This document shows positions 6,513 through 12,917 of a stretch of DNA of 12,917 nt, piece by piece (within the stretch, counting starts at the first letter, position 1; the number at the start of each line of letters is the position of its first letter). Under the pieces are notes generated by a model. It was not told the DNA's origin and ran no database searches. It was given only the letters and a program-made list of their open reading frames with translations. This DNA is from Lachnospiraceae bacterium. Its GTDB lineage: Bacteria > Bacillota > Clostridia > Lachnospirales > Lachnospiraceae. Where the stretch lies: the NCBI GenBank assembly GCA_017475845.1, contig JAFVEU010000008.1, positions 1 to 12,917 of the forward strand. Direction: 5' to 3'. The position numbers and the translations under genes are program-made.

Positions 6513-7682
6513 ATGGAAAAATTCAGCTTAACGGCACCCTGCCACTTCGGACTGGAAAGCGTGCTGAAAAAAGAGATAAAGGATCTGGGATACGAGATCA
6601 CCAATGTCCGGGACGGAAGGGTATCTTTTTCCGGTGACGGGGATGCGGTGGCCAGAGCCAATATATTCTTGCGAACAGCGGAACGGGTGCTCCTGTCCGT
6701 GGGTGAATTCGAAGCCCGGTCTTTTGAAGAGCTGTATCAGGGAATAAAGGCGCTTCCCTGGGAGGAGTATATCCCGAAAAACGGCAGATTCTGGGTGAAA
6801 AAGGCAGGTTCTGTCAAGTCTAAGCTCTTCAGTGCTTCGGATATCCAGTCTATAGTAAAGAAGGCTATGGTGGACAGGCTTTCCGGAAAGTACGGTATCA
6901 CACAGTTTCCCGAGGACGGCGAAGCATATCCGGTAAGGATCTTTATTAATAAGGATCTGGTTTCGGTGTACCTTGATTCCACGGGAGAATCCCTTCATAA
7001 GAGGGGGTACAGAAAAAAACAGGGGGAGGCGCCCATGGCCGAGAACCTGGCTGCGGCCCTGATCCTTCTGTCACCCTGGAGGATGGACAGGATACTTTTA
7101 GATCCCTTTTGCGGAAGCGGTACTATATTAATAGAGGCAGCCATGATAGGAATGGATATGGCTCCGGGCATGAACAGGGAATTTACGGCAGAGAACTGGG
7201 ATCCCCTCATCGACAGGAAGTCCTGGTACAGAGCAGTAGATGAAGCGGAGGAAAGGATAAGGCCTGCTGACCAATGGGATCTGCAGGGATATGACATAGA
7301 TCCGGGAGTATTGAAGGCCGCCAGGGAAAATGCGGAAAATGCCGGAGTCTCAGAGTATATCCACTTTCAGGAACGGGCAGTAAAAGACCTTTCCCACTCA
7401 GGAAAGTACGGATTCATCATAACAAATCCGCCCTACGGGGAGAGGATCGGAGATGAGGCCTCCTTACGGAGCACCTACCGCGAGTTGGGAGAACAGTTCC
7501 TGAGGCTTGACAGCTGGTCCCTGTATATGATCACTTCCTATGAAGAGGCAGAGAAATGTATAGGAAGGAAGGCCGATAAAAACAGAAAGATCTATAACGG
7601 TATGATAAAGACCAGATATTATATATTTGAGGGACCCAAACCTCACGGGAGAAGGGATCTGCCGAAGGAGGAAAGGGCGTGA
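6513..7682 (+). CDS. THUMP-domain class I SAM-dependent RNA methyltransferase (RlmL/YpsC-like)
   Basis: The product is predicted to methylate a guanine N2 in 23S rRNA, by similarity to the RlmL half of E. coli RlmKL and to B. subtilis YpsC; the exact base is not proven. In the 389 residues, a ferredoxin-like/THUMP region occupies about 1-165 (opening FSLTAPCHFGLESVLKKEI, typical of the family). The Rossmann methyltransferase follows, with LDPFCGSGT (196-204, SAM binding), GYDIDPG (259-265) and the catalytic TNPPYGERI (304-312). The start is secure because an in-frame TAA lies at 6501-6503, but there is no Shine-Dalgarno sequence: the bases before ATG are TATAAAATATCCCC. The last codons overlap the next gene by 4 nt (GTGA). 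Confidence 0.92.
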   Translation: MEKFSLTAPCHFGLESVLKKEIKDLGYEITNVRDGRVSFSGDGDAVARANIFLRTAERVLLSVGEFEARSFEELYQGIKALPWEEYIPKNGRFWVKKAGSVKSKLFSASDIQSIVKKAMVDRLSGKYGITQFPEDGEAYPVRIFINKDLVSVYLDSTGESLHKRGYRKKQGEAPMAENLAAALILLSPWRMDRILLDPFCGSGTILIEAAMIGMDMAPGMNREFTAENWDPLIDRKSWYRAVDEAEERIRPADQWDLQGYDIDPGVLKAARENAENAGVSEYIHFQERAVKDLSHSGKYGFIITNPPYGERIGDEASLRSTYRELGEQFLRLDSWSLYMITSYEEAEKCIGRKADKNRKIYNGMIKTRYYIFEGPKPHGRRDLPKEERA

Positions 7683-8680
7683 AGAAAAGATTTTCTCTGA
7701 TCGATACCGCGCTTTTCCTTGTAATGAGCCTGTCCTTCGTATCTGCTCTCACCCGCAGCCCCCAGGCGGCTCCCGGAAGGCACGCGGCAAGGGGAGTTTT
7801 TAACAGGCCCGAGATCGTGGAAGCCGAAGAGGAGGCAGAGGTGGTGAAGTCCGGTTTCTTCAGGATCCCCCTGCCGGAGGGAACGGAGGAGAGCAGCGTA
7901 AAAGTTACGGAGGATCTGTTCAATAAGAAGATACTCATTGAGATCTCCGGGGTGGACGACGCTTTTTTCAAGAACAATGCTTTTTCCGGTGACATTTCCG
8001 GCATAGCCGATGTTAAATACGGCTATTACGGCGGGGTTTCCACCGTGGAGCTGGACACGGAGACTGTGAGCGTTTATGAGTCGGAGTTTACGGAAAACAG
8101 CTTCTATTTAAGGGTAAGCAACATACATGATGTCTATGAAAAGGTCATCGCCGTCGATGCGGGACATTGCGGAGATGATACGGGCTCTGTGGTATACGGG
8201 GTGGAGGAAAGAAACATAACCTCCGGTGTGGCCGGACTGCTCAAGGATAAGCTTTCATCGGAGAATTATTATGTGATACTTACCGCTTCTGCGGAAGAAA
8301 ACCGTTCGGAGGAAGAAAGGGCTGAGATCGTAAACCTCTGCAAGGCGGATCTGCTCATCACCCTGCATACCGGGGCGGATCCGGATACCAGGGTCACCAA
8401 CGGAGTGGAAGCCGGATGTTCAAACGGTTTAAGGGATCTATGCAAGCATGTGACAAGAAGGATATCCAAAGCCTGCTCCGAAAAGGATCTGGGCATAAAG
8501 GATATCCGCTATCCCGGTGTCACGAAATATACCAGGGTTCCCTTCATTTTGCTGAAATTGGGGTATATCACAAACCGTAAGGAAGCTGAGAACATGAACA
8601 GCCCGGATTATCGGGAAAGGGCTGCGGAAGCGATCAAAGAAGCCGTTACTGAGTGGTTTGACGCTGAAAAGAACGGATAA
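7679..8680 (+). CDS. Amidase_3-family cell-wall protein, catalytic Glu replaced by Lys
   Basis: This 333-residue protein starts at GTG 7679, inside the stop of the methyltransferase gene, with AGGAGG (7666-7671) 7 nt upstream. A hydrophobic N-terminal helix (about 8-25, LIDTALFLVMSLSFVSAL) suggests a signal peptide or anchor. A beta-rich region (about 55-150) resembles an AMIN-type domain. The N-acetylmuramoyl-L-alanine amidase fold starts at VIAVDAGHCG and has the three expected zinc ligands: His163, Glu177 (in EERNIT) and His230 (in LITLHTGAD). The family motif near the C-terminus, normally (V/I)E-x-G-(F/Y)-(I/L)-(S/T)-N with the catalytic glutamate, reads LLKLGYITN, so that residue is Lys293 (AAA at 8555-8557). 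The protein may bind peptidoglycan without cutting it, or act as a regulator. It is followed 7 nt later by rdgB. Confidence 0.85.
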   Translation: MKKRFSLIDTALFLVMSLSFVSALTRSPQAAPGRHAARGVFNRPEIVEAEEEAEVVKSGFFRIPLPEGTEESSVKVTEDLFNKKILIEISGVDDAFFKNNAFSGDISGIADVKYGYYGGVSTVELDTETVSVYESEFTENSFYLRVSNIHDVYEKVIAVDAGHCGDDTGSVVYGVEERNITSGVAGLLKDKLSSENYYVILTASAEENRSEEERAEIVNLCKADLLITLHTGADPDTRVTNGVEAGCSNGLRDLCKHVTRRISKACSEKDLGIKDIRYPGVTKYTRVPFILLKLGYITNRKEAENMNSPDYRERAAEAIKEAVTEWFDAEKNG

Positions 8681-8687
8681 AGGAGAA

Positions 8688-9299
8688 ATGGATTTGAACA
8701 GACCTGAAAGGATCATCTTTGCCACCGGAAATAAGGATAAGCTCCGGGAAATACGGGAGATACTGGCGGGCTTCGATATTCCCGTGCTCTCTTTGAAGGA
8801 CGCCGGTATCCATACGGATATCGCGGAAAATGGCAGTACTTTTGAAGAGAATGCTCTTATCAAAACAAGAAGCGTGTGGGAGATAAGCGGAGGCCTGGTG
8901 CTTTCGGATGACTCCGGACTGGAGATAGCTGCCCTCAATAAGGAGCCCGGGGTACTGTCCGCCAGATATATGGGAGAGGATACCTCCTATCATGTTAAAA
9001 ACAATGAGCTTATAAGAAGGCTTGAGGGCGTGCCCAATGAAAAAAGGACAGCCCGGTTTGTCTGTGCCGTGGCAGCAAAATTCCCGGATGGAGAGGAAAG
9101 AGTGGTCCGGGGAGTGATGGAAGGCATCATAGGATATGAAGAGAAGGGAGAAAACGGCTTTGGCTACGATCCCATATTCATACTGCCGAAGTACGGAAAG
9201 ACCACTGCCGAGCTGCCTCCGGAGATCAAAAATGAGGAAAGCCACAGAGGGAAAGCCTTAAGGCTCATGAGGAAGGAAATAGAGGATTATATAAAATAA
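8688..9299 (+). CDS. rdgB: XTP/dITP diphosphatase, RdgB/HAM1 family
   Basis: The product is predicted to hydrolyse non-canonical purine triphosphates (ITP, dITP, XTP) to monophosphates and pyrophosphate, keeping damaged bases out of nucleic acids. From ATG 8688 it has 203 residues, the normal family length. Signature motifs are FATGNKDKLREI (11-22), LSDDSGLEI (72-80, with the catalytic/metal Asp pair), NGFGYDPIF (156-164) and SHRGKAL (185-191). The start is not certain: AGGAG (8681-8685) is only 2 nt from ATG 8688 but 8 nt from an in-frame TTG at 8694, and an ATG at 8658 inside the previous gene also exists. It is the third gene of the operon. In Bacillus subtilis a similar gene (ysnA) also sits beside a YfcE-type phosphoesterase gene (ysnB). 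Confidence 0.95.
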   Translation: MDLNRPERIIFATGNKDKLREIREILAGFDIPVLSLKDAGIHTDIAENGSTFEENALIKTRSVWEISGGLVLSDDSGLEIAALNKEPGVLSARYMGEDTSYHVKNNELIRRLEGVPNEKRTARFVCAVAAKFPDGEERVVRGVMEGIIGYEEKGENGFGYDPIFILPKYGKTTAELPPEIKNEESHRGKALRLMRKEIEDYIK

Positions 9300-9341
9300 T
9301 CAAGATAATCCACCTCCTTTAGGTGGTGGATTATCTTGATT
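9298..9341. repeat. Long perfect inverted repeat at the rdgB stop codon
   Basis: AATCAAGATAATCCACC (9298-9314) and GGTGGATTATCTTGATT (9325-9341) are exact inverted copies: a 17-bp stem with a 10-nt loop, or a slipped form pairing CCACCT with AGGTGG. The 5' arm includes the last two bases of the rdgB stop codon. No T tract follows on the + strand, so it is a poor intrinsic terminator for rdgB. It may protect the rdgB 3' end or form the first stem of the structured region leading to the phosphoesterase gene. Confidence 0.8.
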
Positions 9342-9433
9342 TCGGGTGCGGGGTTATAAGCCCCGTACCCGGAGAGCTGCGTAAGCAGCGATTTTATAAC
9401 GAGCAAAAAGCGAAGCGTTTGCGAGGTTAACAA
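9341..9433 (+). ncRNA. Candidate structured leader of the phosphoesterase gene
   Basis: Three further stems follow the long inverted repeat. The first is CGGGTGCGGGG (9343-9353) with CCCCGTACCCG (9361-9371), 11 bp with one G-U pair and loop TTATAAG. The second is GCTGC-GTAA-GCAGC (9376-9389), closed by a GNRA-type tetraloop. The third is GCAAA (9403-9407) with TTTGC (9418-9422). GTTATAA at 9353-9359 is complementary to TTATAAC at 9394-9400, so a loop-to-tail pseudoknot is possible. The last stem abuts GAGGT (9423-9427), the ribosome site of the next gene. No known riboswitch class is recognised, and an interspersed repeat is an alternative. Confidence 0.5.
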
Positions 9434-9913
9434 ATGAAGGTTTTGGTAGTAAGTGATACCCACGGGCGAATCGGGAACTTCATGGAGTGCATAAGGAAGG
9501 TTTCACCCATTGATATGCTCATCCACTGCGGGGATATCGAAGGCCAGGAAGAAGAGATAAGGGAAATGGCCGGCTGTGAGACCCACATAGTTTCCGGTAA
9601 TAATGATTATTTTTCCTCGCTTCCCAGGGAGGAGGAATTCATGATAGGCAATTACAGGGCTTTTCTGACCCACGGCCATGGTTACGGAGTTTCCATGGGA
9701 CTGGACAGGCTGGTGGATGAGGGTGAAGCAAGGGGAGCGGATATAGTGTTCTTCGGACATACCCATCGCCCGGTTAATGAAAAGATCGGCAATGTCAGGG
9801 TGCTGAATCCCGGAAGCCTTTCATATCCGAGACAGGAAGGAAGGGATCCTTCATATATGCTCCTGGAACTCGATCAGCACGGAAAGCTTTTCTGCGGGAT
9901 ATCATATCTTTAA
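9434..9913 (+). CDS. yfcE: YfcE/MJ0936-type metallophosphoesterase
   Basis: This 159-residue cytosolic protein has the whole calcineurin-like phosphoesterase metal site: SDTHG (7-11), CGDIEG (32-37), SGNND (54-58), LTHGHGYG (78-85) and FGHTHRP (107-113), then LNPGSLSYPR (124-133). Family members are small two-metal (often Mn) phosphodiesterases that act on model phosphodiesters; their natural substrates are mostly unknown. GAGG (9423-9426) lies 7 nt before the ATG. The gene follows rdgB by 134 nt of strongly structured sequence, so it may be cotranscribed but separately controlled. Confidence 0.92.
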   Translation: MKVLVVSDTHGRIGNFMECIRKVSPIDMLIHCGDIEGQEEEIREMAGCETHIVSGNNDYFSSLPREEEFMIGNYRAFLTHGHGYGVSMGLDRLVDEGEARGADIVFFGHTHRPVNEKIGNVRVLNPGSLSYPRQEGRDPSYMLLELDQHGKLFCGISYL

Positions 9914-9983
9914 CATATCTCTTCAGGGTTCCCGGTTTCTGATCGGATTCTTTTAGCTTTATTAAGTGAAATATGAGGTGAAA
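9914..9983 (+). other. Short gap before the large secreted protein gene
   Basis: No convincing terminator stem or promoter pair is seen in these 70 nt. GAGGTG at 9975-9980 is a good ribosome site for the ATG at 9984. Whether the large gene is cotranscribed with the phosphoesterase gene cannot be settled from sequence. Confidence 0.5.
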
Positions 9984-12917
9984 ATGAAAAACAAACTTAA
10001 AAAAGCAGTATGTATGTCTTTATCTCTCATGGTTTTAGCAAGTCAGTTTTCCATTGGCGTTCAGGCCGATGAAACCACGGGTGCCTCTTATGAGAAGGGC
10101 TCTTCAGCTGAAACCGGCCCGGCAGTCGAAAGCGGAATATCAGCTTTTTCCAGGGAAACCTATGTGGTCCCGGGGGGAAAGCTTTATTTTGAACCCGATA
10201 CCGGAACCATTGCCTGGGCAGACGGAGATATGGAAGAACTGACCATCCCGGATGAGATAAACGAAACTCCTGTTAAGCTCATAGGAAGATGGAGTCTCTC
10301 GGGATTGAAAAAGCTTAAAAAGATAAATCTGCCCGGGAACAGGAATGTTCTGGGTGAGGGAAGTCTGGCGGAGCTCACTTCTCTTGAAAGTGTTGTGATC
10401 CCCAAGGGTTATGACACAGTTCCCAAACAGTGCTTCTACGGCTGCACTTCACTTAAAAAGGTTTCCATGCCATCCACTATTGCTTCCATCGAAGATATGG
10501 CTTTTTATGGATGCAGTGCTCTGGAATATGCGGATATCCCGGGGAACTGTCTCAGTGTAGGCAAAATGGCCTTTTATAACTGCACGGGATTAAAGGGAGT
10601 GGCCTTTGTGGAAGGATCGGAGTGCAACGCCAGCGCCTGGGGAATTTTTTATAACTGTAAGAGCCTTGAGAAGGCGGTAAATATACCCGGGATGCGTTTT
10701 AAGATATTCTACGAATCCGGGAAAAGGGCGGAAAAGTGGCTTTCGGAAGAGGGAATGAAAGAAAAGCTTACCGAGATGTGGAGGCTTAAATACGGAACTG
10801 ACAGCGATGCAGAGAAATGGATAGAAGGGGAGGAGCTTAATAAAAGGGAGAAAGCCATCCGCGATCTTGCAAAGGAGATAACCAGTGGCTGCACGAATGA
10901 CAGGGCTAAAATTGAGGCTGTGATGCAATGGGTGGATGACCACCTGGAATACGAGCGGGGACATGATAACCACCCCTGGGCCATCTACAACGGCATTAAA
11001 GAGGTGGAAGCCGGAAATAAAGACAAACAGCTTAACAGCTGCGGCGGATACTCCAATATGACCCAGGTGCTGCTGCAGTCCCTTGACATACCCTGCGCAA
11101 CCTTCTGGAGAGACGCCATAACCGGGGAGCCTATGGACCACGAATTCTGTGCAGCTTTCTTCGAAGGGAAATGGAGGTGGCTTGACACCACCCATTCCGA
11201 CGACAGGAAAGAGGGGCTTGAGCTGGATGTCGGAACCCCGGCCTTCTTCTATGACAGCGACCACAGGGTGGACTATATGCTCTTCAGAAATACAGAAGGT
11301 GAGGACATATATAAGGAACTTTCGCTGGAAATCGATATACAGGAGGATAAGAAGGACTGGCCGGATCAGAACCCGGCAGACGCCTATACACCGGGTAAAG
11401 CAGCCCCGGATCCGGATTGGGTACATGAAGAAGATCCTGATGCCGGAAAGGCTGAAGAAGAAAAGGTCACCGCAAGGGAGGAGGAATTCCCGGATGATAT
11501 CCCTGAAAGCGACGGGGGGCTTTTCATATTCGATAAGACAACGGGGACCATCACAGGCATCAATGATAAAACCGTGACCAGAATAAATATCCCGGAAAAG
11601 ATCGATGGTGTGACGGTACGCGCTATCGGCGACGGTGATTTGGAAAAAAACACCGGAGGCCTGCAGAACATTGGTGATCTGGAATACCTGACCATGCCGG
11701 ATACGATAACAGAGATCGGGAAATACGCTTTAGCAAATAACCATAAACTGAAACGGGTGCATTTAAGCGCAAATATCACTGAATTAAAAGCAGGAACCTT
11801 CCAGAATGATTCTTCCCTTGATACCGTGACCATTCCCAAAAAGGTGAAACGGCTTGACAAGGACATTTTCAGGAACTGCGATTCCCTTGAGGAGGCTCTT
11901 TTTGAAGACTATGATTTCAAGGTAAAGGTCATAGAAACCGATCCTCTGGGAAGTGATAATTATTATGAAAGAGGCATGGCGGATATAAGCTGGTACTGCT
12001 TTGCGGGAATGAGCGGGAGAGCCCTTCACGGCCTTGATTTCCATGAGACCTATACCGGGACCAGGTATCACAGGAACCTTCAGGCTCTGGAGCTTAACGA
12101 CGACTGGCGGGATAATATCGTAAAGATACACCAGTCCCAGAAGGGATACAGGGAGGGATTTTCTCCTTACCATCTGGACGGCTCAAACAGCAGGGAATTC
12201 CGGCTTTCACCCAAAGCTGTGGATTATGAGTGGGGTCATTTTGCAGAAGCCAGCAAATTTTCAGGATATCAGCCTGCCACCTGGTGCAGGGCCTTTATCC
12301 AATGGGACTATGCCATGGCAGGAGTATACGGGTATGAGAGTAGAGAGTATAAGTGGGAGGAAACAGTCTATGCAGGAAAAGGAGGAACGGTAGAGCTTGA
12401 GCCCGGGGACATGCTGGGTATGGGCAAATCCCACTGGTGCATGGTGGGAAGCGTAAAAGATGCGGATGACGGCACCTTGGAGATGTGGATCATCCACGGA
12501 AACCATGGCGACAGAAAGGTTATGGATGAGGTTCTCCATTACAATAAAAAGACCGGTAAAGCCCTGGATGTGGAAGACGATGATTACGACGAGTTCAGGG
12601 CGATCTACAAGATCGACTTTTCCGAAATAGAAACCCAGACCGTTAAACTGAATCCCGGAGAAGGAAAATGTGACAGGGAGAGCCGTATCTATTCCAAAGG
12701 AGCCTACTATGGCTGTCTTCCCGAGGCGGAATTGGATGGATACGTTTTTGACGGCTGGTACACGAAGCCGGGCGGAGAAGGGAAAAAGGCATATCCCTAC
12801 CGTAATCTTACAGATGATGTCACTGAACTGTATGCTAATTACATCCATGACCCAAAGGCAGTGAAGGGAGTGGAGCTGGATAAGACTACTCTGACCATTA
12901 AGAGCGGGGAGGAAGCG
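9984..12917 (+). CDS. Large secreted multidomain protein: LRR_5, transglutaminase-like and NlpC/P60- or CHAP-like domains, 3' end missing
   Basis: The frame is open from ATG 9984 (after GAGG at 9975-9978) to the window end, 978 residues without a stop. Residues 1-28 are a signal peptide, with likely cleavage after GVQA. Residues about 65-237 are BspA-type leucine-rich repeats (CFYGCTSLKKV, AFYGCSALEY, AFYNCTGLKG). Residues about 290-420 form a transglutaminase-like domain with a full triad: Cys353 in NSCGGYSN, His386 in MDHEFC and Asp401 in WRWLDTTH. An acidic Pro-rich linker follows (about 450-510), then a second LRR_5 block (about 512-650). Residues about 670-880 carry an NlpC/P60- or CHAP-like cysteine hydrolase pattern: Cys768 in ATWCRAFIQW, His817 in KSHWCMVG and Asn840 in IIHGNHGD. 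Residues about 887-955 match an InlB-B/Flg_new repeat (FDGWYT...ELYANY). VKGVELDKTTLTIKSG starts a BIG2-like domain. The protein acts outside the cell; a wall or host-surface role is inference, and substrates are unknown. Confidence 0.9.
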   Translation, partial: MKNKLKKAVCMSLSLMVLASQFSIGVQADETTGASYEKGSSAETGPAVESGISAFSRETYVVPGGKLYFEPDTGTIAWADGDMEELTIPDEINETPVKLIGRWSLSGLKKLKKINLPGNRNVLGEGSLAELTSLESVVIPKGYDTVPKQCFYGCTSLKKVSMPSTIASIEDMAFYGCSALEYADIPGNCLSVGKMAFYNCTGLKGVAFVEGSECNASAWGIFYNCKSLEKAVNIPGMRFKIFYESGKRAEKWLSEEGMKEKLTEMWRLKYGTDSDAEKWIEGEELNKREKAIRDLAKEITSGCTNDRAKIEAVMQWVDDHLEYERGHDNHPWAIYNGIKEVEAGNKDKQLNSCGGYSNMTQVLLQSLDIPCATFWRDAITGEPMDHEFCAAFFEGKWRWLDTTHSDDRKEGLELDVGTPAFFYDSDHRVDYMLFRNTEGEDIYKELSLEIDIQEDKKDWPDQNPADAYTPGKAAPDPDWVHEEDPDAGKAEEEKVTAREEEFPDDIPESDGGLFIFDKTTGTITGINDKTVTRINIPEKIDGVTVRAIGDGDLEKNTGGLQNIGDLEYLTMPDTITEIGKYALANNHKLKRVHLSANITELKAGTFQNDSSLDTVTIPKKVKRLDKDIFRNCDSLEEALFEDYDFKVKVIETDPLGSDNYYERGMADISWYCFAGMSGRALHGLDFHETYTGTRYHRNLQALELNDDWRDNIVKIHQSQKGYREGFSPYHLDGSNSREFRLSPKAVDYEWGHFAEASKFSGYQPATWCRAFIQWDYAMAGVYGYESREYKWEETVYAGKGGTVELEPGDMLGMGKSHWCMVGSVKDADDGTLEMWIIHGNHGDRKVMDEVLHYNKKTGKALDVEDDDYDEFRAIYKIDFSEIETQTVKLNPGEGKCDRESRIYSKGAYYGCLPEAELDGYVFDGWYTKPGGEGKKAYPYRNLTDDVTELYANYIHDPKAVKGVELDKTTLTIKSGEEA

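Noticed and set aside
7679..8680. Pseudogene call for the amidase because of the missing catalytic residue
   Set aside because: The frame is intact, overlaps its neighbour with a good ribosome site, and keeps the zinc ligands and fold motifs. A single changed residue does not make a pseudogene.
9298..9341. Intrinsic terminator of rdgB
   Set aside because: The 17-bp stem is excellent but is followed by TTTCGGG rather than a T tract, so termination on the + strand is doubtful. It was annotated as an inverted repeat instead.
10590..11426. Long minus-strand reading frame of 278 codons
   Set aside because: It lies entirely antisense to the 978-codon secreted-protein frame, which has signal peptide, domains and catalytic motifs. 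The minus frame has no recognisable domain or ribosome site.

Overview
The window looks like chromosomal DNA of a Gram-positive anaerobe of the Clostridia, most likely a gut or rumen Lachnospiraceae. The grounds are GLUG-repeat and BspA-type (LRR_5) surface proteins, a clostridial-type GH94 cellobiose phosphorylase, a DUF1700/HAAS-type membrane protein, strong AGGAGG-type ribosome sites and moderate GC with purine-rich coding strands. The species assignment is inference from protein style; there is no rRNA or marker that fixes it.

Layout. (1) Positions 1-2600 (+) hold the 3' part of a large membrane-anchored surface protein, in which two GLUG blocks are separated by a long coiled coil. It ends at a bidirectional terminator (2635-2671) shared with (2) a convergent, apparently monocistronic cellobiose phosphorylase gene (2721-5153, -). 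That gene has a clear sigma-A promoter flanked by two near-identical LacI-type operator candidates exactly 115 bp apart. (3) The divergent intergenic region 5154-5843 also contains an odd element of about 346 bp (5376-5721). It consists of an inverted terminal module, three full 74-75 bp tandem repeats and a terminal direct module, all built on a TATGCC...GGCATA frame of 38-39 nt. (4) A DUF1700-like two-helix membrane protein follows (5844-6311). Downstream is a promoter-hairpin-terminator unit (6346-6470) that could be a small RNA or an attenuator.

(5) Positions 6513-9913 (+) look like a housekeeping operon: a THUMP-domain rRNA methyltransferase with an apparently leaderless start, an Amidase_3-family cell-wall hydrolase lacking the catalytic glutamate, RdgB (XTP/dITP pyrophosphatase) and a YfcE/MJ0936-type metallophosphoesterase. 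The first two overlap by 4 nt and the amidase-rdgB gap is 7 nt. The 134 nt between rdgB and the phosphoesterase are packed with stem-loops, including a GNRA-type tetraloop and a possible pseudoknot.

(6) Positions 9984-12917 (+) are a very long reading frame open to the window end. It encodes a secreted protein with a signal peptide, LRR_5 repeats, a transglutaminase-like domain with a complete Cys-His-Asp triad, a second LRR_5 block, an NlpC/P60- or CHAP-like cysteine hydrolase domain, an InlB-B/Flg_new-type repeat and the start of a BIG2-like domain.

Functionally, the window combines two surface/secreted adhesin-like proteins, cytosolic cellobiose catabolism, and a conserved RNA-modification, cell-envelope and nucleotide-sanitation cluster. 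The most unusual non-coding signals are the inverted/tandem repeat element, the structured region before the phosphoesterase gene, and the possible small RNA before the methyltransferase gene.
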